A stretch of DNA of 64,000 bases from an uncultured Chryseobacterium sp. (GCA_913774355.1 CAJYGB010000040.1:26760-90759); one strand, 5' to 3'; counted from the stretch's first letter, positions 25,686-35,011 are shown. The notes: generated by a model from the sequence alone, not told the origin. Program-made: numbers and translations.

Positions 25686-25939
25686 AAATCAAATCTTATA
25701 ATTAAAAACCGATCATTTTTTCAACACCATGGGCAGTCTGCTCTCTATTTAAATCAGCGGTTTTGGGTTAAGTTACCCTCTCAAGAGAACTAATAATTTT
25801 AATGCCAAACCTCAATTAATTTTAATAATAGAAGTCTTTTTTTCATAAGCCTTTAGCTTGGTATTGAAATTCTCCTTTTTAAGGAATGGTTTTTGTAACT
25901 TTTTGGCAGATCACTGAAACATTACAAATGCAAAATATT

Positions 25940-27256
25940 ATGAAAATCTACCTCTTACCTATGGCAGCAGTGTTTCTGTTCAGCTGCAAGGAAAAAAACA
26001 AATCCGGACGGTCAGGACAAGGCGATACCGCGGTTACCCAAACCGATACCCTGAAGCTTCCGCCACCTGATGAAAAAAGTTCCAAAAAAAAATTCAGCAA
26101 TGTGATAGGCTGGCCTAAAGATAAAGCACCGATCGCTCCGGAAGGGTTTACCGTAACCCGTTTTGCAGAAAATATCAAAAGCCCGAGAAATATGATTCAG
26201 GCGGAGAACGGCGATGTTTTTGTGGTGTTGTCCAACTCCGAACGTACCGTTTCTGAAAAAATCAAAAATGACATCAGCGGAAAAAGCGATGCGGAAGTAG
26301 GAGGAAAGTCGGCCAACAGGATCCTAATGTACCGCGATGTTAACAAAGACGGGATTCCGGAATCTTCATCTGTATTTCTCAGCAACCTTAATCAGCCGTA
26401 CGGAATGCTGATCATCGGCAATCAGTTCTACGTGGCCAATACCGATGGGGTATGGGTATATCCCTACAAGCTTGGAGATACGAAGATTACCCAGCCGGGA
26501 AAGAAAATCGTAAGCCTTCCTGCAGGCGGTTACAACAACCACTGGACCCGGAACCTGATCGCCAACAAAGACCAGTCTAAAATTTACATTTCCGTAGGAT
26601 CCGGAAGCAACGTCGGTGAAAACGGAATGGAAAACGAAATAAGAAGAGCAGATATCCTGGAAGTAAATCCCGACGGAAGAGGCGAAAGAATTTACGCAGC
26701 AGGACTTAGAAATCCTGTAGGCATGAGCTGGAACCCGGTAACCGGGGAACTCTGGACCGTGGTAAATGAAAGGGATGAATTGGGAGATGAACTGGTCCCG
26801 GATTACCTGACAAGCGTAAAGCAAGGTGCTTTTTACGGTTGGCCTTATGCTTATTTTGGGAAAAATGAAGATCCGAGAAGAAAAGGGGAGAAACCGGATC
26901 TGGTCGCAAAAACTATTGTTCCCGATGTTCCTTTGGGAAGTCATACGGCTTCGCTGGGGTTAACTTTTTATACCGGATCCCAGTTTCCTGATAAATATAA
27001 AAACGGAGCTTTCATTGGGCAGCACGGCTCATGGAACCGCTCTTCACTGGTTGGGTACCAGGTTGCTTTCGTTCCTTTTAAAGACGGGAAAGCTTCAGGT
27101 TCTTACCAGCCGTTTCTTACCGGATTTATCGCTAACGAACCCAAAGGTGATGTTTACGGCAGGCCGGTAGGTGTTCTGCAGCTGGCAGACGGATCTCTGC
27201 TGGTCGCGGATGATGTAAGCGGCATTGTCTGGAGAGTGGCATACCGTAAAAAATAG
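25940..27256 (+). CDS. PQQ-dependent sugar dehydrogenase-like lipoprotein
   Basis: 438 residues from ATG 25940, chosen because it gives a lipoprotein signal ('MKIYLLPMAAVFLFSCKEK', lipobox Cys at 'FSC'); two earlier in-frame ATGs give no signal. The six-bladed glucose/sorbosone dehydrogenase propeller covers most of the protein: 'APEGFTVTRFAENIKSPRNM', 'LSNLNQPYGMLIIGNQFYVA', 'YAAGLRNPVGMSWNPVTGEL', 'WTVVNERDELGDELVPDYL', 'YGWPYAYFG', 'IGQHGSWNRSSLVGYQVAFV' and 'VYGRPVGVLQLADGSLLVAD'. Relatives oxidise aldoses with PQQ in the periplasm, but many Bacteroidota members lack a proven substrate. Confidence 0.85.
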   Translation: MKIYLLPMAAVFLFSCKEKNKSGRSGQGDTAVTQTDTLKLPPPDEKSSKKKFSNVIGWPKDKAPIAPEGFTVTRFAENIKSPRNMIQAENGDVFVVLSNSERTVSEKIKNDISGKSDAEVGGKSANRILMYRDVNKDGIPESSSVFLSNLNQPYGMLIIGNQFYVANTDGVWVYPYKLGDTKITQPGKKIVSLPAGGYNNHWTRNLIANKDQSKIYISVGSGSNVGENGMENEIRRADILEVNPDGRGERIYAAGLRNPVGMSWNPVTGELWTVVNERDELGDELVPDYLTSVKQGAFYGWPYAYFGKNEDPRRKGEKPDLVAKTIVPDVPLGSHTASLGLTFYTGSQFPDKYKNGAFIGQHGSWNRSSLVGYQVAFVPFKDGKASGSYQPFLTGFIANEPKGDVYGRPVGVLQLADGSLLVADDVSGIVWRVAYRKK

Positions 27257-27274
27257 TTTTAATTTAATTCATAA

Positions 27275-27309
27275 AAAAAACAGGCTATCCGTGAGAAAGC
27301 CTGTTTTTT
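27275..27309 (+). terminator. Rho-independent terminator after the dehydrogenase gene
   Basis: AAAAAACAGGCT and AGCCTGTTTTTT arms, 11-base loop, T-tract; effective on both strands. Confidence 0.8.
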
Positions 27310-27422
27310 GTCTTTATATTGATAATGGGGTCAAAAATAGTTGGTGTTTAAAGCGGTTACACACAATAAGGGAAAAACCTCCAGCTCACAGCTTTCCTCT
27401 TGCGGTAAATTAAAGCCTGTCA

Positions 27423-28256
27423 TCAATGCCGGTAAGATGCTCCGACGAAATAATGCTTTTGAGCCTGATGCTGAATTCCGTAATTAAACCCTGCATCCAC
27501 TTTAAAATCTTTTGCGACATCAATTTGAATGTCAGCGTTAATGTAATTGGAAAGCTGATGCGCTTTAAAATCATAGGTATAATAGGTTTCCGCTATTCCG
27601 TCAATTCCTTTGGCTATTGAATGGCTGATGGTCAGGGTCTGCAGCAGTTCTGTGTGCATGGCAGGCTGATCGATATCTTTGAGCCGGTCGGCTTCTACCT
27701 GAAATCCGAGTTTCCATTCTCCGGGTAATTTGTAAAGCATCGGTACGATAAGACCGCCTTCAAAACTGCTTTCTTTATCATATCCCGAAGTCGGAAACTT
27801 AATGTACGGCAATACCGCCAGTACAAAATTTCCATGGTCATTGCCGATAAGGTTCTGCTTTATTCTAAAATTAATATCTCCGAAGCCCTGTGTGCGCTGT
27901 ATCTCTCCCGAAGACAGGTCCTGTTCGCGCTGGACACTATAAGTTTCAAATCCGATCTGTATCGCGGTGGAACCGGTAATCCCCAGCTTGATATTTCCGT
28001 GGTTTACCAATACCGTGGAAATCTCCCGGGAATCCGATCTCTCTTTGGTGAGCCGTACCAGATCTGTTTCATATTGAAAGTGCCCCGCATCCACGGTGTA
28101 GGCAGACTCTGTAACATCCGGACGGTCGGTCTCCATTTCCCGCATTAACTGCTGAGGAACAGGATTGACAAGAGAGTAATGCTTTTCCTTATTTTCCTGT
28201 CCCCAGTAAGCCGAAGGGATAAAAAGCATACCGCATAAAAGGATGGCAAGACTCAT
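27423..28256 (-). CDS. Outer-membrane protein, Phenol_MetA_deg-like
   Basis: 277 residues. Signal peptide 'AILLCGMLFIPSAYWGQ'. The mature protein opens with 'METDRPDVTESAYTVDAGHF', the hallmark start of the 'MetA-pathway of phenol degradation' barrel family, and continues as amphipathic strands ('TAIQIGFETYSVQREQ', 'VLAVLPYIKFPTSGYD', 'LQTLTISHSIAKGIDGIAET'). The family name is historical; most members are uncharacterised outer-membrane barrels. Monocistronic. Confidence 0.75.
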   Translation of the reverse strand: MSLAILLCGMLFIPSAYWGQENKEKHYSLVNPVPQQLMREMETDRPDVTESAYTVDAGHFQYETDLVRLTKERSDSREISTVLVNHGNIKLGITGSTAIQIGFETYSVQREQDLSSGEIQRTQGFGDINFRIKQNLIGNDHGNFVLAVLPYIKFPTSGYDKESSFEGGLIVPMLYKLPGEWKLGFQVEADRLKDIDQPAMHTELLQTLTISHSIAKGIDGIAETYYTYDFKAHQLSNYINADIQIDVAKDFKVDAGFNYGIQHQAQKHYFVGASYRH

Positions 28257-28307
28257 TATATCGTTTTAGGTAATTAACCGCAATTTAGCGGCCGTTAAAA
28301 AACGGAT

Positions 28308-28529
28308 CTAAAAATTTACCCGGATATCTTCCGGTTCTTTCACCACCACCCGGATCCGCACAGGGTGATCGATGATTTCATAGTCCAAGTCATCCGACAA
28401 ATGATCATCGCTTTTCTTCTGTATTTTAAGATTACCAAAGCCTACTTCATCTTTCGATATTTCCAGGAAGTAACTGTTCTGTTTTTCGTCGTGGGTAAAA
28501 TGTTCTTTTTTAAATTCGATGAATTGCAT
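28308..28529 (-). CDS. Small hypothetical acidic protein
   Basis: 73 residues, no signal or membrane segment: 'MQFIEFKKEHFTHDEKQNSY', 'LEISKDEVGFGNLKIQKK', ending 'RIRVVVKEPEDIRVNF'. Codon use and the clean start make it a credible gene. No family recognised. Confidence 0.55.
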   Translation of the reverse strand: MQFIEFKKEHFTHDEKQNSYFLEISKDEVGFGNLKIQKKSDDHLSDDLDYEIIDHPVRIRVVVKEPEDIRVNF

Positions 28530-28660
28530 ATCTCTGTTTTTTGGTGTTTAAAAAATCAATGAGCCGTTGTTATAAAGCTCTGAAAAGGTCAACACAAAAA
28601 CGGAGCCATAAAACAGTCAAACTTATAAGAATGAACGTAAAACTGTCTGATGTGGTAGCA

Positions 28661-28696
28661 AAAGAAATGCGGATCGATAAGATCCGCATTTCTTTT
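28661..28696 (-). terminator. Strong hairpin terminator of the alpha/beta hydrolase gene
   Basis: AAAGAAATGCGGATC and GATCCGCATTTCTTT pair over 15 bases around a five-base GATAA loop, with A and T runs at the ends, so it can work on both strands. It lies just past the stop of the minus-strand hydrolase. Confidence 0.8.
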
Positions 28697-28711
28697 AGTA
28701 TCTGCCAGCGT

Positions 28712-29533
28712 TTATGCCTCTATAAATTCAAGAATATCTTTATTGATAGTCTCCGCTTCCGTTGTCGGCATTCCGTGGGGGAATCCCGGATAGCTAATGA
28801 GCTTGCTGTTTTTCAGCAGCTTAGCCGATTTCAATCCTGAATTTTCGTAAGGAACGATCTGATCGTCTTCGCCGTGAAGGACGAGAACAGGAATATCCAC
28901 CGCTTTCAGGTCCTCTGTAAAATCGGTTTCGGAAAATGCTTTTACACCGTCATAATGCGCTACAATACCTCCCATCATTCCCTGTCTCCACCAGTTTCTC
29001 TGGATCCCTTCCTTAATATCAGCACCTTCCCGGTTGTATCCGTAAAAAGGAACCGTAAGATCTATGTAGAACTGCTGTCTGTTATTCATGGTCTGTTCCC
29101 TGATGTTATCGAAAACCGACATCGGAACACCGTCCGGATTGCTTTCACTGGCTACCATCACCGGTGGTACGGCACTGATCAGGACGGCTTTTTTCGCTCT
29201 TCCGTTAGCATATTTGTGAACATAACGGATCACTTCACCACCGCCTGTGGAATGTCCGATGTGAATTACATCTTTCAGATCCAGGAATTCCACCAGTTCG
29301 GCGGCATCCGAAGCATACTGCTCGATGTTGTGTCCGTAAATATTCTGGCTGGATCTTCCGTGGCCTCTTCTGTCGTGGGCAATCACCCTGTAGCCCCTCT
29401 GCAGGAAGAAAATCACCTGTGCATCCCAGTCGTCGGATGATAGAGGCCATCCATGGTGAAACATCAGTACCGGGCCCTGTCCCTGATCTTTGTAGAAAAT
29501 TTCTGTTCCGTCTTTTAAAGTAAGTGTACTCAT
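28712..29533 (-). CDS. Alpha/beta hydrolase, non-heme chloroperoxidase-like
   Basis: 273 residues. 'MFHHGWPLSSDDWDAQ' (oxyanion HGW), 'VIAHDRRGHGRSSQ', nucleophile elbow 'IGHSTGGGEVIRYV', 'DIPVLVLHGEDDQIVPYENS' with the acid, and His in 'GFPHGMPTTE'. This is the set found in cofactor-free haloperoxidase/esterases. Cytoplasmic, no signal. Physiological substrate unknown; perhydrolase or esterase activity is usual. Confidence 0.88.
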   Translation of the reverse strand: MSTLTLKDGTEIFYKDQGQGPVLMFHHGWPLSSDDWDAQVIFFLQRGYRVIAHDRRGHGRSSQNIYGHNIEQYASDAAELVEFLDLKDVIHIGHSTGGGEVIRYVHKYANGRAKKAVLISAVPPVMVASESNPDGVPMSVFDNIREQTMNNRQQFYIDLTVPFYGYNREGADIKEGIQRNWWRQGMMGGIVAHYDGVKAFSETDFTEDLKAVDIPVLVLHGEDDQIVPYENSGLKSAKLLKNSKLISYPGFPHGMPTTEAETINKDILEFIEA

Positions 29534-29864
29534 AGCTGTAAATTTTTTAAATTGTGATTAATTGTTTTGTTGTTTATTTCTTTAACAAAGGTAGGACATC
29601 GGCATGAGGCAAAAATTACCTTGTGTTAATTTCGTACGGTTTAATAAAAAAAGTTTGAAGCCCTTGATCAGAATTGTAAAGCTAAAAAATGATTCTTTTA
29701 CTATATAATGATTCCTTTGAAACAATGAGCCGTTTTAACCTGTTTTTTGGCGGTATTGGTTTGTAAAAACCCAAAATGGGACATATTTTCAATAAAAGCC
29801 CGTTTTTCTGTACGAATTCACATAAATTTTTTCTTCACAATTAGGCTGGAATCCCCATAAAAGC

Positions 29865-29872
29865 TATATTTG
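29865..29872 (+). promoter_or_regulatory. Promoter of the histone-H1-like gene
   Basis: TATATTTG matches the TAnnTTTG -7 element, with TTAG twenty bases upstream (29841) as a possible -33 box; the ATG lies 21 bases downstream. The rest of the 29534-29892 gap shows no gene. Confidence 0.6.
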
Positions 29873-29892
29873 CAGCCTAAATTTTTGAAATA

Positions 29893-30069
29893 ATGAAAGA
29901 ACTAATTGAAAAAATCAACGCAGAATTTGAAGCTTTCACCACTGAAGCTAACCAACAGGTAGAAAAAGGAAACAAGGCAGCCGGGACAAGAGCCCGTAAA
30001 GCAGCTTTGGAACTAAGCAAGCTGTTCAAAGATTTCAGAAAAGTTTCTGTAGAAGAATCAAAAAAATAA
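29893..30069 (+). CDS. Histone H1-like small protein
   Basis: 58 residues: 'MKELIEKINAEFEAFTTEAN', then a basic core 'KGNKAAGTRARKAALELSKL' and 'FKDFRKVSVEESKK'. This matches the short Bacteroidota proteins assigned to the histone H1-like Hc1 family, probably nucleoid-associated. It has its own promoter and a strong terminator directly after it, so it is a stand-alone and probably highly expressed gene. Confidence 0.82.
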   Translation: MKELIEKINAEFEAFTTEANQQVEKGNKAAGTRARKAALELSKLFKDFRKVSVEESKK

Positions 30070-30077
30070 TTGTTCTG

Positions 30078-30109
30078 AAAAAAACCGGTTTTTTAAAGCC
30101 GGTTTTTTT
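30078..30109 (+). terminator. Rho-independent terminator of the H1-like gene
   Basis: AAAAAACCGG and CCGGTTTTTTT with a short loop, nine bases past the stop. Confidence 0.85.
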
Positions 30110-30114
30110 ATGCT

Positions 30115-30777
30115 CAAAATGGTCAAATGTGAATTGTGAATTTTGCTTACGCAAGTCAATGATGAATCAAGTAAAATTGACAAGCGAAGCAGATGACCAT
30201 TGACCATTCACTTTACCGTTCTGTAGATTGTGAATTGTGAATTTTGCTACGCAAGTCAATAGTGAATTTATTAAATTGACAAGCGCAGCGGATTGCCCAT
30301 TTAGCATTCACTCTTAAAAGAATGATGCTTAAAGACCACCCCGTCAAAAATTCCTTCAGAATTTTCGCCACCCCTCCAATGGAGTGGAATTTATGTTAAG
30401 GGTTTATCAACATTATTTTGATTAATTTATAAATTTCTCCTTAAAATTCTTGTAAAATTGGCAAGCGTAACGGTCTGCCTGTTTACCAATGCCTGTTCAA
30501 CCCTTATTTTCAGCTATCATTAGCTGAACATAAATTGAAAATTTACGCACGTAGTTCAGTCCTTGCGACCGGAAATATGCAGTATGCTTTCCATCAAAAC
30601 CTTGCGTCCTTGGCGTTAAAATATTAACCCCATAAAAAATTGACAAGTGCAGCGGATTGACTATTGACCATTCACTTTACCGTTCTGCAGATTGTGAATA
30701 GTGAATTTTGCTACGCAAGTCAATGGTGAATTAAGTAAAATTGTCAAGCGCAGCGAATTGACCATTCACCATTCACT
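30115..30777. repeat. Block of dispersed intergenic repeats
   Basis: At least three related copies of a unit containing GTGAATTTTGCTACGCAAG, then a stretch around AAATTGACAAGCGCAGCGG and ACCATTCACTTTA, occur at about 30128-30215, 30225-30315 and 30685-30777, with partial copies near 30455 and 30637. A different element (ACCACCCCGTCAAAAATTCC and following) at 30335-30413 recurs at 63838-63915. No gene is supported. Such units look like non-coding interspersed repeats. Confidence 0.8.
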
Positions 30778-32901
30778 TTAAATGATCATGCTCAGCTGAA
30801 CCCTTTTCCTCGCTTCATCCACATCCGTTACTTTTACCTGTACGTGCTGGTGCAGTTTCACCACTTCATTCACATCGGAAACAAAGCCTTCTTTAAGCTG
30901 GGAGATATGGACCAGTCCGCTTTCTTTGATGCCCAGATCCACGAAGCATCCGAAGGCCGTAATGTTGTTGACGATGCCTGGAAGGATCATACCGGTTTTG
31001 AGGTCTTTGATGCTTTTTACTTTCGGATCGAACTCGAATACCTTCGCCGCTTTTCTCGGGTCCAGTCCCGGCTTTTCCAGCTCTTTCAGGATATCTTTAA
31101 TGGATAAGATTCCGATTTCCCCGGTAACGTACTGTTCCGGGCGGATCAGTGCGATCTTCTCTTTGTTGGCAATAAGTTCGTTGGTTTTTATTCCGAGGTC
31201 CTTTGCCATTTTCTCTACAATGCCATAAGCTTCAGGGTGAACGGCGGAATTGTCCAGCGGATTCTTAGCATGGTGGATCCTGACGAATGCCGCTGCCTGC
31301 TGAAAAGCTTTCTCTCCTAACCTGGGAACTTTCTTCAGCTGCTTCCGGTCTTCAAAAGCGCCGTTTTCCGCGCGGTAATTCACGATATTTTCTGCCATTT
31401 TTTCACCGATCCCGGAAACATAGCTCAGCAAAGCTTTGCTGGCTGTGTTGAGGTTGATGCCTACTGAATTCACGCATTTCATCACCGTTGTATCGAGTTC
31501 GTTTTTCAGTTGAGTCTGGTCGACATCATGCTGGTACTGTCCGACACCGATGGATTTCGGGTCTATTTTTACAAGCTCAGCCAGCGGATCCGCCAGCCTT
31601 CTTCCGATCGAGACGGCACCTCGGACGGTTACATCATAATTCGGGAATTCGTCGCGGGCCATCTTACTTGCCGAATATACCGAGGCTCCGGCTTCCGACA
31701 CCACGAAAACCTGGAGGGGTTTATCAAAAGTGATTTTCTTAATGAAAAACTCCGTTTCACGGCTGGCGGTCCCGTTCCCGATGGAAATCGCTTCGATGTT
31801 ATAGGCGTTCACCATCGAGCGGATCTTTTTCATGGCCATACCGCTTTCGTTCTGTGGCGCGTGCGGGTAAATGGTTTCATTATGAAGCAGATCGCCCTTT
31901 TCATCAAGACAAACTATTTTACAGCCGCTTCTGTATCCCGGATCGATGGCCAGGATTCTCTTTTCGCCCAGCGGCGGGGCCAGCAAAAGCTGCGACAGGT
32001 TTTCAGAGAAGATTTCAATGGCTTTTTTATCGGCTTTTTCTTTGGCTTCCTGCAAGGCTTCGTTGGAAATCGCAGGCTCCAGTAATCTTTTGTAGCTGTC
32101 TTTAATGGCAAGTGCAATCTGTTCCGCCGATTCGTTATTCGATTTAATGATCGCTTTTTCAATAAATTCGATGGCCTCGTCCTTATCGATCCCGATGTTC
32201 GTTTTTACAAAACCTTCCGCCTCTGCCCTCAGCATGGCCAACAGCCGGTGGGAAGGTGCCCTGTTCAGGCTTTCTTCCCATTCAAAATACTGCGAGAATT
32301 TCTGCGCCTCCTCTTCTTCCTTTTTAGCCTTTACGGCTTTGGAGGTAATCACCGCTTTCCGTTGAAACAGCCGCCGCAGGTTTTTCCGGACGTACATATT
32401 CTCATTGATCCATTCCGCCATGATGTCGCGCGCGCCCTGCAAGGCTTCTTCTTCGGATGAGACCTGATCGTTCAGGTATTTTGAAGCCGTAAACCGGATA
32501 TCCTGTGCTTTCTGGCTCATGATGATCCTGGCCAGAGGTTCCAGTCCTTTTTCCTTTGCGGCATCGGCTTTCGTCTTTTTTCTTTTCTTGAAAGGGAGAT
32601 ATAGATCTTCCAGTTCCTGAAGATCGAAGCTTTCCTGTATTCTTTGGTGCAGCTCCGGGGTGAGCGCCTGTTGCTCTTCAATCGATTTTAAAATGCTTTC
32701 CTTTCGTTTTACCAGGTCCTCAAACTGCTTGCTGAGTTTAGCAATCTGTTCGATCTGCGTTTCATCGAGGTTTCCGGTCCGGTCTTTTCGGTAGCGGGAA
32801 ATAAAAGGAATGGTGCAGTCTTCCGCCAGCAGGTCCAGCGTGGCGCTGATGCTTTTTTCGGATATATTGAGGGATTGTTGGATATACTTGATCGTGTTCA
32901 T
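30778..32901 (-). CDS. tex: Tex-family transcription accessory protein (S1 RNA-binding)
   Basis: 707 residues from ATG 32901 ('MNTIKYIQQSLNISEKSISA'); the open frame extends 59 residues further upstream without Tex-like sequence, so the internal start was chosen. Order: N-terminal HTH/helical region ('DCTIPFISRYRKDRTGNLDE'), YqgF/RuvC-like domain ('RILAIDPGYRSGCKIVCLDE', 'AISIGNGTASRETE'), helix-hairpin-helix ('LNTASKALLSYVSGIGEKMA'), and C-terminal S1 domain ('GMILPGIVNNITAFGCFVDL', 'ESGLVHISQL'). Tex binds nucleic acid and affects transcription. Single gene, 3' end in the repeat block. Confidence 0.93.
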   Translation of the reverse strand: MNTIKYIQQSLNISEKSISATLDLLAEDCTIPFISRYRKDRTGNLDETQIEQIAKLSKQFEDLVKRKESILKSIEEQQALTPELHQRIQESFDLQELEDLYLPFKKRKKTKADAAKEKGLEPLARIIMSQKAQDIRFTASKYLNDQVSSEEEALQGARDIMAEWINENMYVRKNLRRLFQRKAVITSKAVKAKKEEEEAQKFSQYFEWEESLNRAPSHRLLAMLRAEAEGFVKTNIGIDKDEAIEFIEKAIIKSNNESAEQIALAIKDSYKRLLEPAISNEALQEAKEKADKKAIEIFSENLSQLLLAPPLGEKRILAIDPGYRSGCKIVCLDEKGDLLHNETIYPHAPQNESGMAMKKIRSMVNAYNIEAISIGNGTASRETEFFIKKITFDKPLQVFVVSEAGASVYSASKMARDEFPNYDVTVRGAVSIGRRLADPLAELVKIDPKSIGVGQYQHDVDQTQLKNELDTTVMKCVNSVGINLNTASKALLSYVSGIGEKMAENIVNYRAENGAFEDRKQLKKVPRLGEKAFQQAAAFVRIHHAKNPLDNSAVHPEAYGIVEKMAKDLGIKTNELIANKEKIALIRPEQYVTGEIGILSIKDILKELEKPGLDPRKAAKVFEFDPKVKSIKDLKTGMILPGIVNNITAFGCFVDLGIKESGLVHISQLKEGFVSDVNEVVKLHQHVQVKVTDVDEARKRVQLSMII

Positions 32902-33263
32902 CTGAAATTTTAAACGGCTAAAATACATTCTTTTTGGAAATGGCGGCGGTATTCCGTAAAAAAACAACAGATCATTGTATTGTTTCTTTTGATGATAAAA
33001 CGTTACCTGATGGGGGTGAAAATGTCTTTCGGGAATATTGGAAATTTCGCAAAGACGCAGGAAATCGGACAGATACATTGCTTAATCAAGACGCAGATAA
33101 TTTGGTGTTTTCAAATTTGTATGACGTTTGTACAATAATTATAGATAAATAAGCAGCTTTCAATTTAATCAAAGATAAAATCATTGCGCTTTTAAAACAG
33201 CATCTTTTAAGGTTTTGCGTCTTTGCGCTTTCCACCTTACAAAATCATACAGTTTTTAATTTA

Positions 33264-33277
33264 TTGATGTAGGTCAA
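33264..33277 (+). promoter_or_regulatory. FNR/CRP-like operator upstream of the YceI gene
   Basis: TTGATGTAGGTCAA is a TTGAT-N4-GTCAA dyad, one base from the FNR-type consensus TTGAT-N4-ATCAA. Its centre is about 42 bases before the transcription start expected from the -7 element at 33300, the classical class II activator position. Confidence 0.6.
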
Positions 33278-33299
33278 GATAAGAGAATGGGGAAGGTAC

Positions 33300-33307
33300 T
33301 ATCTTTG
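33300..33307 (+). promoter_or_regulatory. Bacteroidota -7 element for the YceI gene
   Basis: TATCTTTG matches TAnnTTTG. No TTG lies at the usual -33 distance, which fits a promoter that needs the activator site upstream. Confidence 0.6.
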
Positions 33308-33385
33308 GTTTTTAAATGAAAACTCTTGCGGGATCTTTCATTTTGCTTATATTTAACGGAGAAACTTTTTAATAAAATAAATAAT

Positions 33386-34063
33386 ATGAAAAAACTTAGT
33401 GTTATTGCATTGGTAGCTGTAGGAATGCTTGCGGCATCTTGTAACAAAGACAAATCGGCTGAAAATGCAGCAACGTCTACCGAGAAAACCGTAGCGGAAA
33501 GCAAAGGGGAAGTATTGCCGGTAGATGTTACAGGATCCGTCGTAAACTGGAAAGCTTTCCACAAAGGAGGAATGGCGCCACGTTGGGGAACTTTAATGGT
33601 AAAATCCGGAGACCTGAGTATTGAAAACGGAAACGTAACCGCCGGTAACTTCGTGATCGATATGAACTCCCTGAAAGTAGACCCGGCTTCCGTAACCGAA
33701 AAAGACAAAAAATATACGGATCTTGAAGCTCACCTGAAGAATCCTGATTTCTTCGATACGGCTAAAAACCCAACCGCAGACTTCAAAATCACCAGCGTGA
33801 CCGATCTTAAGGATCCTTCCAAAGACGCTGTAGCCGGAGCCAACAAAACCGTAAGCGGAAACCTTACCCTATCCGGAAAAACAATGAACGTTACCTTCCC
33901 GGCTAAAGTAGACGTGATGGAAAATGCAGCATCCGTACAGGCTAAATTTACCGTAAACAGAGCCGACTGGGGCATCAAGTTCGGAACTTCCGAAACCGAT
34001 CCTGCAGAATGGATGATCAGCAAAGACATCGAAATCGCCGTAGACGTAAAAGCGAAAAAATAA
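33386..34063 (+). CDS. YceI-family lipoprotein
   Basis: 225 residues from ATG 33386, which gives a lipoprotein signal 'MKKLSVIALVAVGMLAASCN' (Cys at the lipobox); an earlier in-frame ATG does not. The mature part matches the YceI lipocalin-like fold: 'GSVVNWKAFHKGG', 'GNFVIDMNSLKVD', 'LEAHLKNPDFFDTAKNPTAD', 'VSGNLTLSGKTMNVTFPAKV' and 'FTVNRADWGIKFG'. YceI proteins bind isoprenoid-type lipids in the periplasm, with stress links. Followed by its own terminator. Confidence 0.9.
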   Translation: MKKLSVIALVAVGMLAASCNKDKSAENAATSTEKTVAESKGEVLPVDVTGSVVNWKAFHKGGMAPRWGTLMVKSGDLSIENGNVTAGNFVIDMNSLKVDPASVTEKDKKYTDLEAHLKNPDFFDTAKNPTADFKITSVTDLKDPSKDAVAGANKTVSGNLTLSGKTMNVTFPAKVDVMENAASVQAKFTVNRADWGIKFGTSETDPAEWMISKDIEIAVDVKAKK

Positions 34064-34087
34064 TATTGTTAGATATAATCTTGTAGG

Positions 34088-34116
34088 CCGCTCCTTTTAG
34101 GAGTGGTTTTTTTTTG
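34088..34116 (+). terminator. Rho-independent terminator of the YceI gene
   Basis: CCGCTCCT and AGGAGTGG stem with TTT loop, then nine T residues. Confidence 0.85.
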
Positions 34117-34301
34117 CTTACACCGTGGGATTCCGTTTTCCGAATCTGTTGTATAATAGATGCTCCCGGGCTTTCCGTCCCAATCCGGCAAGCTTCTGTT
34201 TTATATGCAAAAAGTGGATAATTTACCGGTTTTTTTTACCGTCGCCCAGCACATACTTTCACCAAAAACCTTATCTTTAGGCATTAAAAAGCACAACCGC
34301 T

Positions 34302-34736
34302 ATGGAACATAAAATACATCAGGGCAGAAACATCAAAAGGTTCAGGGAAATGCTGGGCATCAAGCAGGAGGCCCTTGCCTTCGACCTCGGGGAAGACTGG
34401 AACCAGAAGAAAATCTCCATCCTCGAACAGAAACATGTCGTGGAAGAAGCGCTACTCCAAAAAATCTCCGAAGTCCTGAATATCCCGGTGGAAGCCTTTC
34501 AGAATTTTGATGAGGAACAGGCGATTAATATTATTGCCAATACGGTAACAACGGTTAACGACCAAGCTACCGGCCAATTGTATCAGATTCATTCAACCAT
34601 CGACACCTCCGAAAAATGGCTGGAAGCTTTGGCAGAAATCAGGAAATTGAATGAAGAAAAGACTGCTTTATACGAACGTATGCTGAAAGAAAAAGAGGAG
34701 ATGATGGAGCGGCTGGAAAGACTGATCGGGAAGTAA
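34302..34736 (+). CDS. XRE-family DNA-binding protein, copy 1
   Basis: 144 residues. The N-terminal helix-turn-helix ('HQGRNIKRFREMLGIKQEAL', 'FDLGEDWNQKKISILEQK', 'LLQKISEVLNIPVEAFQNF') is nearly identical to that of the minus-strand gene at 61703-62107; the middle differs and a coiled coil ('LYERMLKEKEEMMERLERLI') ends both. Probably a dimeric transcription regulator. It lies 250 bases before the CRISPR tracrRNA, but no evidence ties it to the cas genes. Confidence 0.82.
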   Translation: MEHKIHQGRNIKRFREMLGIKQEALAFDLGEDWNQKKISILEQKHVVEEALLQKISEVLNIPVEAFQNFDEEQAINIIANTVTTVNDQATGQLYQIHSTIDTSEKWLEALAEIRKLNEEKTALYERMLKEKEEMMERLERLIGK

Positions 34737-34765
34737 AAATAAGAGAATTGATTTTTAACGGTAAA

Positions 34766-34800
34766 GAAAGCTTGGCTACAGGAATAGCCGGGCTTTTTTG
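34766..34800 (+). terminator. Terminator after the first XRE gene
   Basis: AAAGC..GGCTA and TAGCC..GCTTT arms with an internal mismatch and a T-tract. Confidence 0.65.
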
Positions 34801-34980
34801 TTTTTGACTTTGATCTTATTTCTTTCCGGAAAAGCATATCCCAAAAAGAATTTAACGGATCTATTTTCTACATAAGTACAAAATAGTCTTCCAAATCAGG
34901 AAGTCAGTAAGTAAATAAACCTAACGGGTTTTATGCTTTAAAATGGTGTTTTATTTCTGCATTCCGAGGCGACAGGGCAT

Positions 34981-35011
34981 AAAAAAAGCCCCCTGATTAT
35001 GGACAAGAGGC
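34981..35011 (-). terminator. tracrRNA terminator
   Basis: On the minus strand an eight-pair stem (35011-35004 with 34995-34988, two G-U pairs) is followed by seven T residues. Confidence 0.85.

Larger units (their letters stand above)
32902..33385. other. Intergenic region, about 480 bp, holding the YceI promoter
   Basis: Between the divergent Tex and YceI genes. The Tex-proximal part shows no gene; around 33178-33240 there is a 'TTTTGCGTCTTTGCG'-type sequence seen in other intergenic gaps here. The YceI-proximal part has the FNR/CRP-like box and -7 element listed separately. Confidence 0.5.
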
